A stretch of 64,000 nt of DNA from Thalassospira sp. MCCC 1A03138 (GTDB taxonomy: Bacteria; Pseudomonadota; Alphaproteobacteria; Rhodospirillales; Thalassospiraceae): positions 1 through 64,000 of the forward strand of contig NZ_JFJY01000014.1 of NCBI RefSeq assembly GCF_002115785.1, in the 5' to 3' direction. The translations under genes and the position numbers were made by a program. Positions within the stretch are counted from its first letter, which is position 1, and the number at the start of each line of letters is the position of its first letter. Below the pieces are notes generated by a model, which was not told where the DNA came from, did not search any database, and saw only the letters and a list, made by a program, of their open reading frames with translations. Positions 43,513-53,450 of the stretch are shown piece after piece.

Positions 43513-44658
43513 ATGACCGAGAAAAATGAAAATGTTGGCGCATCTGCAGGTAACGAACAGAATGTTGCCAAACGCAAGAAGCGCTGGTTGCGTTCCGTAT
43601 TGCTTCTGGCCGGACCACTTGCGGTGATTGTCGGCGGGGCATACTGGTATTATTCCGGCGGGCGGTTTGTCGGTACCGAAAATGCCTATATCCATGCCGA
43701 TATGGTTGCGATCAGTCCTCAGATTGACGGACCGATCAGCGAAATCCTGATCCATGAAAACCAGCGGGTGGAAAAGGGAGACGTCTTGTTTCGCATTGAT
43801 CCGCGCCCCTATCAGATTGCAGTTGAACGCGCACATGCCAACCTTGCCGCCACTGCGCAGGAGATTGAGGCGCTGAAGCAAAGCTATGAAGAGCTTCAGG
43901 GCAGTCTTGAACTGGCGAAGATCAATCTGGATTTTGCCAAAAAGAAATATGACCGGCAGGCGGCATTGCGCAAAAGCAATGTCGCGTCGCAGGCATCCTT
44001 CGATGAAGCCCAAAATGCGCTTTTGGCAGCAAAGCAGCGCATCGTCCTTGATCAGCGGGCGATGAAAACCACATTGGCGAAGCTCGGCGGAAATTACGAC
44101 ACACCGATTACGGATTTGCCGCAATATCAGCAGGCCAAATACGCGCTTGATCAGGCCGAACTTGATCTTACCCATACCGAAATTATCGCCCCGTTCCGCG
44201 GTGTGATTAGCAACAAACCCGAAGAAGGTGCCTATGCCAAGGCAGGGCAGGCTATGGCGAGCCTTGTTTCGAGCGATGCCGTCTGGATTGATGCCAATTT
44301 CAAGGAAGTTGATCTGACTCATCTTGAACCGGGACAGGAAGCCGAGATTTCGGTCGATGCCTATCCGGGCAAGGTCTGGCAAGGTGTGGTTCATTCGGTT
44401 GCCCCGGCCACCGGTGCAGAATTTTCCGTGATTCCGGCCCAGAATGCGACGGGCAACTGGGTGAAGGTCGTGCAACGGGTCCCGGTGCGGATCGCCGTTG
44501 ACATTGAAAATGGTGGTCCTGAATTGCGGGCTGGCATGAGCACCGAGGTCGAGGTGGATACCCATCACAAACGTGAACTGCCGGCCTTTGCCGCCGTCGC
44601 ACTTGGCTGGATCGGGATCAATCAGGCCGAAGCTGGTACCGAAGGGGCCGTGCAATGA
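43513..44658 (+). CDS. emrA: HlyD/EmrA family efflux periplasmic adaptor
   Basis: A 381-residue membrane-fusion protein. One N-terminal helix (about 26-47) is followed by the biotinyl-lipoyl half TENAYIHADMVAISPQIDGPI, a long helical hairpin (about 95-200) and the second half motif THTEIIAPFRGVIS. It links the EmrB-like pump to an outer-membrane channel. Its stop overlaps the next start (ATGA, 44655-44658). Confidence 0.92.
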   Translation: MTEKNENVGASAGNEQNVAKRKKRWLRSVLLLAGPLAVIVGGAYWYYSGGRFVGTENAYIHADMVAISPQIDGPISEILIHENQRVEKGDVLFRIDPRPYQIAVERAHANLAATAQEIEALKQSYEELQGSLELAKINLDFAKKKYDRQAALRKSNVASQASFDEAQNALLAAKQRIVLDQRAMKTTLAKLGGNYDTPITDLPQYQQAKYALDQAELDLTHTEIIAPFRGVISNKPEEGAYAKAGQAMASLVSSDAVWIDANFKEVDLTHLEPGQEAEISVDAYPGKVWQGVVHSVAPATGAEFSVIPAQNATGNWVKVVQRVPVRIAVDIENGGPELRAGMSTEVEVDTHHKRELPAFAAVALGWIGINQAEAGTEGAVQ

Positions 44659-46208
44659 ATGCAGCCGCCACGGCGGCCAGCGAGACCAAGCCGCTTGAAC
44701 GCGGTCTGACCACCGTTTCGATCATGCTTGCGACGATCATGCAGGCACTTGATACCACTATTGCAAACGTTGCCCTGCCGCATATGCAGGGTAGTATGGC
44801 CGCCACCCAGGATCAGATTTCCTGGGTGCTGACATCCTATATCGTTGCCGCGGCTATTATGACGCCACCGACAGGCTTTCTGGCGTCACGGTTTGGTCGC
44901 AAGAAGCTGTTTCTGGTGTCTGTCACCGGTTTTACCATTGCCTCCATGTTGTGCGGGGCGGCTGTTTCCCTGCCGGAAATGGTTGTGTTTCGCTTGTTGC
45001 AAGGTGCATTTGGTGCCGGGTTGGTTCCGCTGTCGCAGGCAGTTTTGCTTGATACATACCCCAAGGAAAAGCATGGCTCGGCCATGGCGATGTGGGGCAT
45101 GGGTGTGATGCTTGGCCCGATCCTCGGACCGACACTGGGCGGGTATTTGACCGAGTATTACAATTGGCGCTGGGTGTTTTACATCAACCTGCCCGTCGGT
45201 CTTTTGGCCCTTGGCGGGATCATGGCCTTTGTGCCCGAAACCGATAAACGAAAAGGGCTTTCATTTGACTGGTTCGGCTTTGCGTTGCTGAGCCTTTCGA
45301 TTGGCGCGTTGCAGATGATGCTTGATCGCGGGGAAAGCCAGAACTGGTTTTCGTCGTCGGAAATCCTGATTGAAACGGCCTTGGCGGCGGTGTGCCTTTA
45401 TATGTTCATCGTACATATGTTTACGGCCAGAAATCCGTTTCTGGAGCCGGGGCTGTTTGCGGACCGGAACTTTGTTATCGGGTTGTTCTTTATCTTTATC
45501 GTCGGTGTGGTGTTGCTTGCGACATTGGCATTATTGCCGCCATTTTTGCAAAATCTGATGGGATATCCGGTGGTGACGGCAGGGATGCTGCTTGCGCCGC
45601 GCGGGGTTGGCACGATGATCGCCATGATGCTTGTCGGGCGGTTGATCGGCAAAATCGATATCCGGCTTCTGATCCTGTTCGGTCTGTTCATGACAGCCTT
45701 GTCACTTTACCAGATGATGGGCTTTACGACCGAGGTCAGCGAATTCACGATCATCCGCACCGGGATCATTCAGGGGATCGGGCTCGGCTTTATTTTCGTG
45801 CCGCTCAGCACGATTACCTTTGCCACCCTTGATCCGCATTACCGTACCGAAGGTACGGCGATGTTCAGCCTGATGCGCAATATCGGATCAAGCATCGGCA
45901 TTTCAGTGATGACCACGATGCTGACGCAGAATACCCAAGTGATGCATGCAAGCCTTGCCGCGACCCTGACGCCATTCCGGATGGCGTTGCAAAGCCCGTG
46001 GCTGCCCGAAACTTGGGACTGGCAGAGTGCGACCGGTGCAGTCACCCTTAATCAGGTTGTGACAGCTCAGGCCAATACGGTTGCCTATCTGAATGATTTT
46101 CAGGCGATGATGTGGATCGTGATTGCAGTGGTGCCCTTGCTGCTTTTGATGCAGGGGCCAAAGTGCAGGGCGCCGTCTCGTGACGAGCATATGGAAGTTA
46201 TGGAATAG
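44655..46208 (+). CDS. emrB: DHA2 family MFS drug efflux pump (EmrB type)
   Basis: A 517-residue transporter with 14 predicted helices. LDTTIANVALPHMQGSM is the DHA2 motif, FGRKKLFLVS is MFS motif A, and MLGPILGPTLGGYL is the antiporter motif C. It exports hydrophobic compounds with EmrA. Last gene of the marR-emrA-emrB operon. Confidence 0.93.
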   Translation: MNAAATAASETKPLERGLTTVSIMLATIMQALDTTIANVALPHMQGSMAATQDQISWVLTSYIVAAAIMTPPTGFLASRFGRKKLFLVSVTGFTIASMLCGAAVSLPEMVVFRLLQGAFGAGLVPLSQAVLLDTYPKEKHGSAMAMWGMGVMLGPILGPTLGGYLTEYYNWRWVFYINLPVGLLALGGIMAFVPETDKRKGLSFDWFGFALLSLSIGALQMMLDRGESQNWFSSSEILIETALAAVCLYMFIVHMFTARNPFLEPGLFADRNFVIGLFFIFIVGVVLLATLALLPPFLQNLMGYPVVTAGMLLAPRGVGTMIAMMLVGRLIGKIDIRLLILFGLFMTALSLYQMMGFTTEVSEFTIIRTGIIQGIGLGFIFVPLSTITFATLDPHYRTEGTAMFSLMRNIGSSIGISVMTTMLTQNTQVMHASLAATLTPFRMALQSPWLPETWDWQSATGAVTLNQVVTAQANTVAYLNDFQAMMWIVIAVVPLLLLMQGPKCRAPSRDEHMEVME

Positions 46209-46217
46209 GCCAAATCA

Positions 46218-46247
46218 AGCCCCCTGCGCGAAAGGCAGGGGGCTTTT
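46218..46247. terminator. Terminator between convergent genes
   Basis: AGCCCCCTGC (46218-46227) pairs with 46235-46244 around a short A-rich loop, followed by TTTT. It serves emrB and possibly the convergent symporter gene. Confidence 0.85.
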
Positions 46248-46261
46248 GGTTTGATCGTGGG

Positions 46262-47809
46262 TCAGGCTTCTGCTTCGGCAGCAGCAGATTTGTCGACTTT
46301 GCGGATTTCGCCACGGTCGATTTTGGCCCAGTATTGGTCCACTTCGCCGCGTACGACCGACATCAGCAGATAAAGGCCAATGACGTTCGGAATGGCCATG
46401 GCAAAGATCATGGAATCCGAGAAGTCAATTACGGGACCGAGGCTCATGCTTGCCCCCACGATGACACACAGGCAGAAGAACAGCTTGAAGATGATCTCCT
46501 TGCCTTTGCCTTCTCCCACAAGATAGGTCCAGGCTTTCAGGCCGTAATAGGACCATGACAGCATGGTTGAAAAGGCAAACAGGACCACGGCAAGTGCCAG
46601 TACCAGCGGAAACCATGTAAAGGCTGATGCAAATGCCGCCGATGTCAGTTCAACACCGGTCAGGCCGGAATTGAGTTCGCCGCTGATGGTAATGACAAGG
46701 GCTGTCATGGTGCAGATCACAACAGTATCGATAAACGGTTCAAGCAGGGCGACATAACCCTCTGTCACCGGTTCCTTGGTGCGAACTGCCGAATGGGCGA
46801 TGGCAGCCGAACCAATACCGGCCTCGTTGGAAAAGGCTGCACGTTTGAAGCCCTGGATCAAGGCCCCGACAACGCCACCGGCCACACCGGCCCCGGTAAA
46901 GGCCCCGACGAAAATGTCGCTAAACGCCTGACCGACCATGCCGATATTGCTGATGATAATAACCAGCCCGGCGGTGACATAAATTACCGCCATGAAAGGC
47001 ACGATTTTTTCGGTGACCTTGGCAATCGATTTGATGCCGCCAATGATGACCGAGCCAACGATGACGGCCATGATCAGGCCGAATAGCCAGCCGCTTCCGG
47101 CAACGAAGCTGTTTTCACCACCGGTAACATTGACGACCTGCTGGAAGGCCTGATTGGCCTGAAACATGTTGCCGCCGCCAACTGCACCACCGATGCAGCA
47201 GATCGAAAAAAGGATGGCGAGCGCCTTGCCCAGTCCGGGTTTGCCTTTTTCGGCCAATCCTTTGGACAGGTAATACATAGGCCCGCCCGATACGCGCCCA
47301 TCGGGATATTCATTGCGATATTTGACCCCTAATGTGCATTCGGTAAATTTCGACGCCATGCCCATCAAACCGGCAAGAATCATCCAGAATGTCGCCCCCG
47401 GTCCGCCGATGGAAACCGCGACGGCAACACCGGCAATATTGCCAAGGCCAACGGTACCTGACAGGGCCGTTGCCAATGCCTGAAAATGCGAAACTTCGCC
47501 CGCGTCATCGGGATGTGAATAATCACCTTTCACCAATGCAATCGCATGGCCGAATTTGCGGAATTGCACGAAGCCAAAATAAAGCGTGAAAATAGCGGCG
47601 GCAATTACAAGCCAGCCGACGATCAGCGGGAAATCATTCCCCGCGATGGGGACGGAATAGAAAATTGTACCGGCAATGACATTTGAGATCGGCGCAACGG
47701 TTTCGTTGATGCGCTGGTCAAGCGACCCTTCCTGCGCCATCGCCATGAAGGGGAAAATAGTCGCCGTTATGCCCGCGGCCCACGCCGGGACTTTGTACTG
47801 GCAAGACAT
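46262..47809 (-). CDS. Alanine/glycine:cation symporter (AGCS) family protein
   Basis: A 515-residue inner-membrane protein with about 11 helices. [28 protein letters not shown] is the AGCS signature, with [12 protein letters not shown] and [15 protein letters not shown] also conserved. It imports alanine or glycine with sodium. An N-terminal stretch ([18 protein letters not shown]) looks like a cleavable signal, as in some AGCS members. RBS GGAGAG precedes the ATG. Its 5' neighbours are uspA-like and a divergent Lrp gene. Confidence 0.92.
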   Translation of the reverse strand: MSCQYKVPAWAAGITATIFPFMAMAQEGSLDQRINETVAPISNVIAGTIFYSVPIAGNDFPLIVGWLVIAAAIFTLYFGFVQFRKFGHAIALVKGDYSHPDDAGEVSHFQALATALSGTVGLGNIAGVAVAVSIGGPGATFWMILAGLMGMASKFTECTLGVKYRNEYPDGRVSGGPMYYLSKGLAEKGKPGLGKALAILFSICCIGGAVGGGNMFQANQAFQQVVNVTGGENSFVAGSGWLFGLIMAVIVGSVIIGGIKSIAKVTEKIVPFMAVIYVTAGLVIIISNIGMVGQAFSDIFVGAFTGAGVAGGVVGALIQGFKRAAFSNEAGIGSAAIAHSAVRTKEPVTEGYVALLEPFIDTVVICTMTALVITISGELNSGLTGVELTSAAFASAFTWFPLVLALAVVLFAFSTMLSWSYYGLKAWTYLVGEGKGKEIIFKLFFCLCVIVGASMSLGPVIDFSDSMIFAMAIPNVIGLYLLMSVVRGEVDQYWAKIDRGEIRKVDKSAAAEAEA

Positions 47810-47863
47810 GAGAACTCTCCGATTTTGATTGTTTTATGTTTTTGACTGCAAACCCGGTGGTGT

Positions 47864-48310
47864 TCAGGGCACCACGGTAACGGGCACGGGACTGGCCTGA
47901 ACCAGTGTCAGGGCAAGGCTGCCCAGTAATCGCGCGCCAAGGGCTGTGCCGCCCTTTCGACCAAGGACGATCTGTGTGGCTTTCTTTTCCTTGGCGATCT
48001 GGCAGATCAGTTCGCCGGAATGGCCGTATCTGACCTCGTAGGTCATTGGGATATTGCGGTCGGTAAAAACACGAAGTGCCGGGGCAAGGGTGGCCTCGGC
48101 ACGGGAAAGTTCTTCGGTTCGGCGTTGATGGCGTTCTTCAAGTTCCTGGGCCGACAGAAAGCTGTATGGCGACCATTCCAGAACATAGATGACATGTACC
48201 GGGCATCCTTCGGCGGCGGCCCGGTTGGCGGTAAATTGAACCGCGCGGTCTGCTGCCTCTGTCCCGTCATAGCCAATCAGGATCGGCTTCACGGATGGTG
48301 TCTGTGACAT
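47864..48310 (-). CDS. Universal stress protein (UspA family)
   Basis: A 148-residue protein of the ATP-binding Usp type. ILIGYDGTEAADRAVQFT forms the first strand and helix. The nucleotide motif G-x2-G-x9-G-(S/T) appears in LGRKGGTALGARLLGSLALTLV. The ATG at 48310 with AAAGGGA upstream is chosen over a longer open frame to 48481. It precedes the symporter gene by 54 bp on the same strand. Confidence 0.88.
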   Translation of the reverse strand: MSQTPSVKPILIGYDGTEAADRAVQFTANRAAAEGCPVHVIYVLEWSPYSFLSAQELEERHQRRTEELSRAEATLAPALRVFTDRNIPMTYEVRYGHSGELICQIAKEKKATQIVLGRKGGTALGARLLGSLALTLVQASPVPVTVVP

Positions 48311-48501
48311 GGTGAAGTCCCTTTTTGCGATAGTTGTTCGTTGTCGGTTTTCCACTCCCGTTACGCCGGACTTGATCCGGTCTTGCCGACATCCGCTGGT
48401 CGTTGATGCCTGTGCGACCCGGGCCAGCGGTTTGCTGCCGTTGGTTAATGATACGACTTTATGACAGGTGGTTTTTCCCAAAGTTGATTTGATGAATGGG
48501 T

Positions 48502-48536
48502 AATTTCACTTATTATTTTGGCTGTAATAGGAAATT
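48502..48536. promoter_or_regulatory. AT-rich inverted repeat before the Lrp gene
   Basis: AATTTC (48502-48507) with TTATTA, and TAATA with GAAATT (48531-48536), make an interrupted inverted repeat ending 21 bp before the Lrp start. This is typical of an Lrp-type autoregulatory site and could also affect the divergent uspA-symporter genes. The rest of the 247-bp gap has no gene. Confidence 0.5.
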
Positions 48537-48557
48537 TAATTACATTAGAGGTGCCAA

Positions 48558-49013
48558 ATGGGTGTTTTGGACAAGATTGATCTGGCGGTTCTGCGCGAAG
48601 TTGCTGTGAATGGCCGGATTACGGTTACGGATCTGGCGCATCGCGTCGGACTATCGAAAACCCCCTGTGCCCTGCGTCTGCGACGGTTGGAAGAAAGTGA
48701 ACACATCCTTGGTTATCGGGCGATCCTTCATCCGGAAAAAATGGGGGCCAGCCATATTGCGTTTGTTCAGGTGATCCTGACCGATACCAAGACCGAGGCG
48801 CTTAATGCATTCAACAAGGCCGTGCGGGACGTGCCTGAAATAGAGCAATGCCACATGATCGCGGGGGCGTTTGATTACCTGATCAAGGTGCGCAGCCGTG
48901 ATATTGGTGATTATCGACGTGTGCTGGGCGAGAAGATTTCCGAACTGCCATATGTGTCGCACACATCTACCTTTGTTGTGATGGAAGCAGTCAAGGACAG
49001 CTATTCGTTATAG
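48558..49013 (+). CDS. Lrp/AsnC family transcriptional regulator
   Basis: A 151-residue regulator with an N-terminal helix-turn-helix (ITVTDLAHRVGLSKTPCALRLRRLEES) and a C-terminal RAM domain (HIAFVQVILTDTKTEALNAF, then CHMIAGAFDYLIKVRSRDI). The SKTPCALRLRRLE helix is characteristic of PutR/BkdR-type Lrp proteins. It is divergent from the uspA-symporter pair, so amino-acid-dependent control of that symporter is plausible. Confidence 0.9.
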   Translation: MGVLDKIDLAVLREVAVNGRITVTDLAHRVGLSKTPCALRLRRLEESEHILGYRAILHPEKMGASHIAFVQVILTDTKTEALNAFNKAVRDVPEIEQCHMIAGAFDYLIKVRSRDIGDYRRVLGEKISELPYVSHTSTFVVMEAVKDSYSL

Positions 49014-49097
49014 CCTTCTGGTTTTCTGGCGATGAAAGAGCAAAAGTGACAGAAATGCAGGATAAAACTGCAAGTTTAATAACCTGTATTTTTAATC

Positions 49098-49113
49098 TTG
49101 ACCAAATGATCAG
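49098..49113. promoter_or_regulatory. RutR-like operator upstream of preT
   Basis: TTGACCAAATGATCAG matches the E. coli RutR consensus TTGACCA-N2-TGGTCAA at 12 of 14 positions. TTGACC could itself be the -35 element, with CATGCT 17 bp on as a weak -10. It lies 307 bp before the preT start. Confidence 0.65.
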
Positions 49114-49420
49114 GATTGGACATGCTGTATCTGTCAGAGAGAGGCATCTGTACGTGCTATCAACCGGGAATAACCCGAACTCCATAAAAGCGCGGCAGAT
49201 CGAATACTGGGAAATAGTCCGGCGATATGCCGGACGGATACGCCAAGAATGTCATTGATAGAAGACCCAGAGTTGGTCGGGCCCGCCCGTCCGCATACGC
49301 CATAAATCCATCCGAAGCTTTTTTAAGGCTTCCAAGGGCGGCTGGTTTTTTGAGAATGCCATTCTTGTTTGTCTCTCGCTGACGCCAGGAGATGACGCCT
49401 TTTTGGCAGGGAGACAAAAC
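49114..49420 (+). other. Gene-free 307-nt leader region of the pyrimidine operon
   Basis: No gene is supported here. It contains a perfect hairpin GTCCGGC/GCCGGAC (49217-49235). CAAGAATG near 49244 can pair with CATTCTTG near 49362. Two GACGCC direct repeats lie close to the ribosome binding site GGGAG. If transcription starts at the RutR-like site, this is a long structured 5' UTR of unknown role. Confidence 0.4.
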
Positions 49421-50776
49421 ATGACCATCTTGCAGGGCAAGCAAGTTTCGAAATCAGGTGCGATCCATGGTGTTGGCCATAACGACGCTGATGACGGCTT
49501 TTCCGATCTGCATCCGCCTTATTCCACCTTGCAGGCCATGGCCGAAAGCAATCGCTGCCTGTATTGCTATGATGCGCCGTGCGTTACAGCATGCCCGACA
49601 TCAATCGATATTCCGGGCTTCATCCGCAAAATCAGCACCGGAAACCCGGACGGGGCGGCAAAAACCATCCTGTCAGCCAACATCATGGGGGGCACCTGTG
49701 CACGTGCCTGCCCGACGGAAGTGCTGTGCGAACAGGCCTGTGTGCGTAATGTGTCAGAAGATGTCACCGTCGAAATCGGTAGCCTGCAACGTTTTGCGGT
49801 TGATCATCTGATGGCGCGGGCTGATTTGCCCCATCCATTCAAACGTGCACCTTCGACTGGCAAGCAGATTGCTGTGGTCGGCGCTGGTCCAGCGGGACTT
49901 TCGTGCGCACATCGTGCGGCGATGCTGGGCCATGATGTCACGGTGTTCGAAGCCAAGGCGAAGCCGGGCGGGCTTAATGAATATGGTCTTGCGGCTTACA
50001 AAATGACCAATGATTTCGCCCAGCGCGAGGTTGAATTTCTTTTGGGCATTGGTGGCATCCGGATCGAATATGGCAAGGCGCTTGGCCGTGACATCAGTCT
50101 TGGGGCTTTGCGTGACGGATATGATGCGGTGTTTGTTGGTGTGGGGCTTGGTGCGACCAACGAGCTTGGCCTGCCGGGCGAGGCATTTGACGGTGTAGAT
50201 GATGCGATTGCCTTTATCGAGCAGCTTCGTCAGACCGAACCGAAATCCGATATGCCGGTTGGCAATAATGTGATCGTGATTGGTGGTGGCAACACTGCAG
50301 TTGATGCCGCCATTCAGGCCAAACGCCTTGGTGCCGACGAAGTCACATTGGTCTATCGCCGTGGGACCGAACATATGTCGGCGACCGAATATGAACAGGA
50401 ATTGGCCAAGATAAATGGCGTGATTGTGCGCCACTGGGCCAAGCCGATTGCGATCAAGGCAAATGGTAAACTCATCGGTATGGAGTTCGAGAAAACGGAA
50501 CTTCGGGACGGCAAGCTTGTCGGTACCGGCGAGAAATTTGAAATCCGCGCCGATCAGATCCTGAAGGCCATCGGGCAGAAAATCAAAACAGATGACCTTG
50601 CCGGAATGGAAATTGCCGGGGGCAAGATCGTGGTCGACGAAAATTACCAGACAACCGCCTCTGGCATCTTTGCTGGTGGGGATTGCATCAAGAGTGGCGA
50701 GGACCTGACAGTTCAGTCGGTCGAAGACGGCAAACAGGCTGCAATTGCCATCGATGCGTTCCTTAAAACCGCATAA
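49421..50776 (+). CDS. preT: NAD-dependent dihydropyrimidine dehydrogenase, flavin/NAD subunit
   Basis: A 451-residue flavoprotein, partner of PreA in reducing uracil and thymine. Its N-terminus has two Fe-S cysteine groups (CLYCYDAPCVTACPTS and GGTCARACPTEVLCEQACVR). FAD binds at VVGAGPAGLSCAHRA and the nucleotide at VIGGGNTAVDAAIQA. ASGIFAGGDC near the end is a further FAD contact. The ATG at 49421 is preceded by GGGAG; a start six codons upstream is not needed. The preA gene follows after 20 bp. Confidence 0.93.
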   Translation: MTILQGKQVSKSGAIHGVGHNDADDGFSDLHPPYSTLQAMAESNRCLYCYDAPCVTACPTSIDIPGFIRKISTGNPDGAAKTILSANIMGGTCARACPTEVLCEQACVRNVSEDVTVEIGSLQRFAVDHLMARADLPHPFKRAPSTGKQIAVVGAGPAGLSCAHRAAMLGHDVTVFEAKAKPGGLNEYGLAAYKMTNDFAQREVEFLLGIGGIRIEYGKALGRDISLGALRDGYDAVFVGVGLGATNELGLPGEAFDGVDDAIAFIEQLRQTEPKSDMPVGNNVIVIGGGNTAVDAAIQAKRLGADEVTLVYRRGTEHMSATEYEQELAKINGVIVRHWAKPIAIKANGKLIGMEFEKTELRDGKLVGTGEKFEIRADQILKAIGQKIKTDDLAGMEIAGGKIVVDENYQTTASGIFAGGDCIKSGEDLTVQSVEDGKQAAIAIDAFLKTA

Positions 50777-50796
50777 GCCAGAAAGGGAGAGAGAAA

Positions 50797-52074
50797 ATGG
50801 CTGATCTAAGCTGCAAAATTGCCGGGATTGATTCACTCAACCCGTTCTGGCTGGCCTCCGCACCGCCGACCGACAAGAAATACAACGTTGTTCGCGCATT
50901 TCAGGCCGGATGGGGCGGGGTTGTCTGGAAGACACTTGGCATCGATCCGCCGGTGGTTAACGTATCGTCGCGCTATGGCGCGCATCATGACCAGAACCGC
51001 CGTTTGCTTGGTATCAACAATATCGAACTGATTTCCGACCGGCCGCTTTCGGTCAACCTTCAGGAAATCCGTGAATGTCGTAAAGAATATCCCGACCATG
51101 TGATCATCGGATCGATGATGGCCCCGATTGAAGAACGGGCATGGAAGGATTTGGCACAACAGATCGCCGAAAGCGGCGTGCACGGGATAGAACTTAACCT
51201 TGGCTGCCCGCACGGCATGTGCGAGCGCGGCATGGGATCGGCCATCGGGCAGGTGCCTGAGATGGTCGAACAGGTCACCCGCTGGGTCAAGGATGCGGTC
51301 GATATTCCGGTCTTTACGAAGCTGACGCCAAACATCACCAATATCCTTTGGTCGGCAGAGGCAGCACTTAAAGGTGGGGCGGACGCCGTGTCGCTCATTA
51401 ACACCGTTAACTCGATCATTTCGGTCGATCTTGACAGCATGGTTCCCGAACCGATTGTTGATGGTAAGGGTACGCATGGTGGTTATTGCGGATCGGCAGT
51501 GAAGCCGATTGCGCTTAACATGGTCGCCGAAATTGCCCGCACGCCGGAAACCCGTGATCTGCATATTTCCGGCATCGGCGGGATTACCACATGGAAAGAC
51601 GCCGTTGAATTCATGGCGTTGGGGTCAAACGCGGTGCAGGTTTGCACGGCTGCGATGATTTATGGTTTCCGGGTTGTCGATGATCTGATCGATGGCATGA
51701 GCCAGTGGATGGATGACAAGGGTTACACCAGTGTCGAACAGTTCACGCGTGCGGCCGTGCCGCAGGTCGCGAACTGGAACGAGCTTAACATGAATTTCGA
51801 TACCAAGGCGGTGATCAACCCCGACAATTGTATCGAATGTGGCCGTTGCCACATCGCGTGCGAGGATACATCACATCAGGCGATTGCGATGAATGTGAAG
51901 GAAGACGGGCACCGTGAGTTTGTTGTCATCGACGAGGAATGTGTTGGTTGCAACCTTTGCTATCACATTTGTCCGGTGCCTGATTGCATCACCATGGAAC
52001 CGGTCAAAACCGACAAGCCTTACATGACCTGGCCGGAACATCCGCTTAATCCGATGCGGCAGGCTGCCGAGTAA
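50797..52074 (+). CDS. preA: NAD-dependent dihydropyrimidine dehydrogenase, catalytic subunit
   Basis: A 425-residue FMN enzyme. The catalytic Cys137 lies in NLGCPHGMCERGMG. FMN-barrel motifs include FWLASAPPT and ISGIGGITTWKDAVEF. Two 4Fe-4S clusters are bound at the C-terminus (CIECGRCHIAC and CVGCNLCYHICPVPDC). It reduces uracil to dihydrouracil, the first step of the pathway encoded by the following genes. Confidence 0.95.
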   Translation: MADLSCKIAGIDSLNPFWLASAPPTDKKYNVVRAFQAGWGGVVWKTLGIDPPVVNVSSRYGAHHDQNRRLLGINNIELISDRPLSVNLQEIRECRKEYPDHVIIGSMMAPIEERAWKDLAQQIAESGVHGIELNLGCPHGMCERGMGSAIGQVPEMVEQVTRWVKDAVDIPVFTKLTPNITNILWSAEAALKGGADAVSLINTVNSIISVDLDSMVPEPIVDGKGTHGGYCGSAVKPIALNMVAEIARTPETRDLHISGIGGITTWKDAVEFMALGSNAVQVCTAAMIYGFRVVDDLIDGMSQWMDDKGYTSVEQFTRAAVPQVANWNELNMNFDTKAVINPDNCIECGRCHIACEDTSHQAIAMNVKEDGHREFVVIDEECVGCNLCYHICPVPDCITMEPVKTDKPYMTWPEHPLNPMRQAAE

Positions 52075-52108
52075 TCCCAAGCCGGAAGACAGACAAAAGG
52101 ATATCTAA

Positions 52109-53386
52109 ATGACCGTTCAACCAAGTGTGCGCAATCTGTCGATCAATGGCGACCGGCTTTGGGACAGCCTGATGGAAATGGCAAAGATCGGCAAAACCGC
52201 CAAGGATGGCGTTTGCCGATTGGCGCTGACCGATCTGGATCGTGAGAGCCGAGACTTGTTCATCAAATGGTGCAAGGCCGAGGGGTGCACGATCCGCATC
52301 GACAAGATGGGCAATATCTTTGCGCGCCGTGAAGGACGCAATCCCGATCTGCCACCGGTGGTGATGGGTAGCCATCTGGACAGCCAGCCGACAGGGGGCA
52401 AATATGATGGCGTTTATGGTGTGCTTTCGGGGCTTGAAGTAATCCGGGCTCTGAACGAAGCCAAATATGAAACCGAAGCACCGCTTGAAGTCGTTTGCTG
52501 GACCAACGAAGAAGGGTCGCGCTTTGCCCCTGCAATGGTCGCATCAGGCGTTTTTGCCAAAGTGTTTGATCTTGAATACGGCCATTCGCGTGCTGATGTC
52601 GATGGCAAGACGATGGGCGAGGAATTGAAACGCATCGGCTATCTTGGCGATGACGAGGCAACAATTGATGCCCATCCGATGGGCGCCTATTTCGAAGCCC
52701 ATATCGAACAGGGCCCGATCCTTGAGGATGAAGGCAAGGATATCGGTATAGTCACCGATGCACAGGGGCAGCGCTGGTATGAAATCAGGTTCACCGGTGT
52801 TGAGGCCCATGCCGGACCGACACCGATGAAAACCCGCAAGGATGCGTTGCTGGGGGCGGCACGGGTGGTTGATCTGGTCAACAGGATCGGTCTGGATCGT
52901 TCCCCGTTGGCCTGTGCGACGGTTGGGATGATGCAGATTCACCCCAATTCACGCAACGTGATTCCGGGCGAGGTGTTCTTTACTGTCGATTTCCGCCATC
53001 CTGACGACGCGGTCCTGGCCGATATGGATAAGGCCCTTCGCGAAGGTGTCGAGAAGATCGCAGCCGAGATCGGCCTTAAAACCGAGTTTGAGCAGATATT
53101 CTATTATGCGCCGGTTCCGTTCGACAAAACCTGTGTCGATGCGGTGCGCAACGCGGTTGAGGTCGGCGGTTACTCGGCGCGCGAAATTGTGTCGGGTGCC
53201 GGTCATGATGCGTGCTATCTGGCGCAAGTGACTCCGACCGCGATGATCTTTATCCCGTGTGTTGATGGCATTTCCCATAACGAGATAGAGGAAGTTCACA
53301 AGCATTGGTCGGACGCGGGCGGGCAGGTTCTGCTGCATGCCGTTCTGGCCAAGGCCGATGAAACGGTCATGACGCAATCTGTCTAG
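52109..53386 (+). CDS. M20 family N-carbamoyl amino acid amidohydrolase (beta-ureidopropionase / HyuC type)
   Basis: A 425-residue zinc hydrolase. Metal ligands: His89 in MGSHLDSQPTGGKYDG, Asp100 in that loop, Glu135 in WTNEEGSRF, His198 in EAHIEQGP, and His near residue 390 in ISHNEIEE. GPTPMKTRKDAL is the dimer-contact loop. It would release beta-alanine from N-carbamoyl-beta-alanine, although L-carbamoylase or allantoate amidohydrolase activity is also possible in this family. It follows preA by 34 bp and is closed by a terminator. Confidence 0.87.
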   Translation: MTVQPSVRNLSINGDRLWDSLMEMAKIGKTAKDGVCRLALTDLDRESRDLFIKWCKAEGCTIRIDKMGNIFARREGRNPDLPPVVMGSHLDSQPTGGKYDGVYGVLSGLEVIRALNEAKYETEAPLEVVCWTNEEGSRFAPAMVASGVFAKVFDLEYGHSRADVDGKTMGEELKRIGYLGDDEATIDAHPMGAYFEAHIEQGPILEDEGKDIGIVTDAQGQRWYEIRFTGVEAHAGPTPMKTRKDALLGAARVVDLVNRIGLDRSPLACATVGMMQIHPNSRNVIPGEVFFTVDFRHPDDAVLADMDKALREGVEKIAAEIGLKTEFEQIFYYAPVPFDKTCVDAVRNAVEVGGYSAREIVSGAGHDACYLAQVTPTAMIFIPCVDGISHNEIEEVHKHWSDAGGQVLLHAVLAKADETVMTQSV

Positions 53387-53422
53387 GCGATATCAAGAAC
53401 CTGCCCTGAATACTCCAGACTG

Positions 53423-53449
53423 GACCGGCCTTTGTGCCGGTCTTTTTTT
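53423..53449 (+). terminator. Terminator of the preT-preA operon
   Basis: GACCGGC (53423-53429) pairs with GCCGGTC (53436-53442), followed by seven T residues. Confidence 0.9.
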
Positions 53450-53450
53450 G

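Noticed and set aside
43369..44655. A 428-codon open frame opposite emrA
   Set aside because: Antisense shadow of a clear HlyD-family gene; no start signal and no similarity that I recognise.
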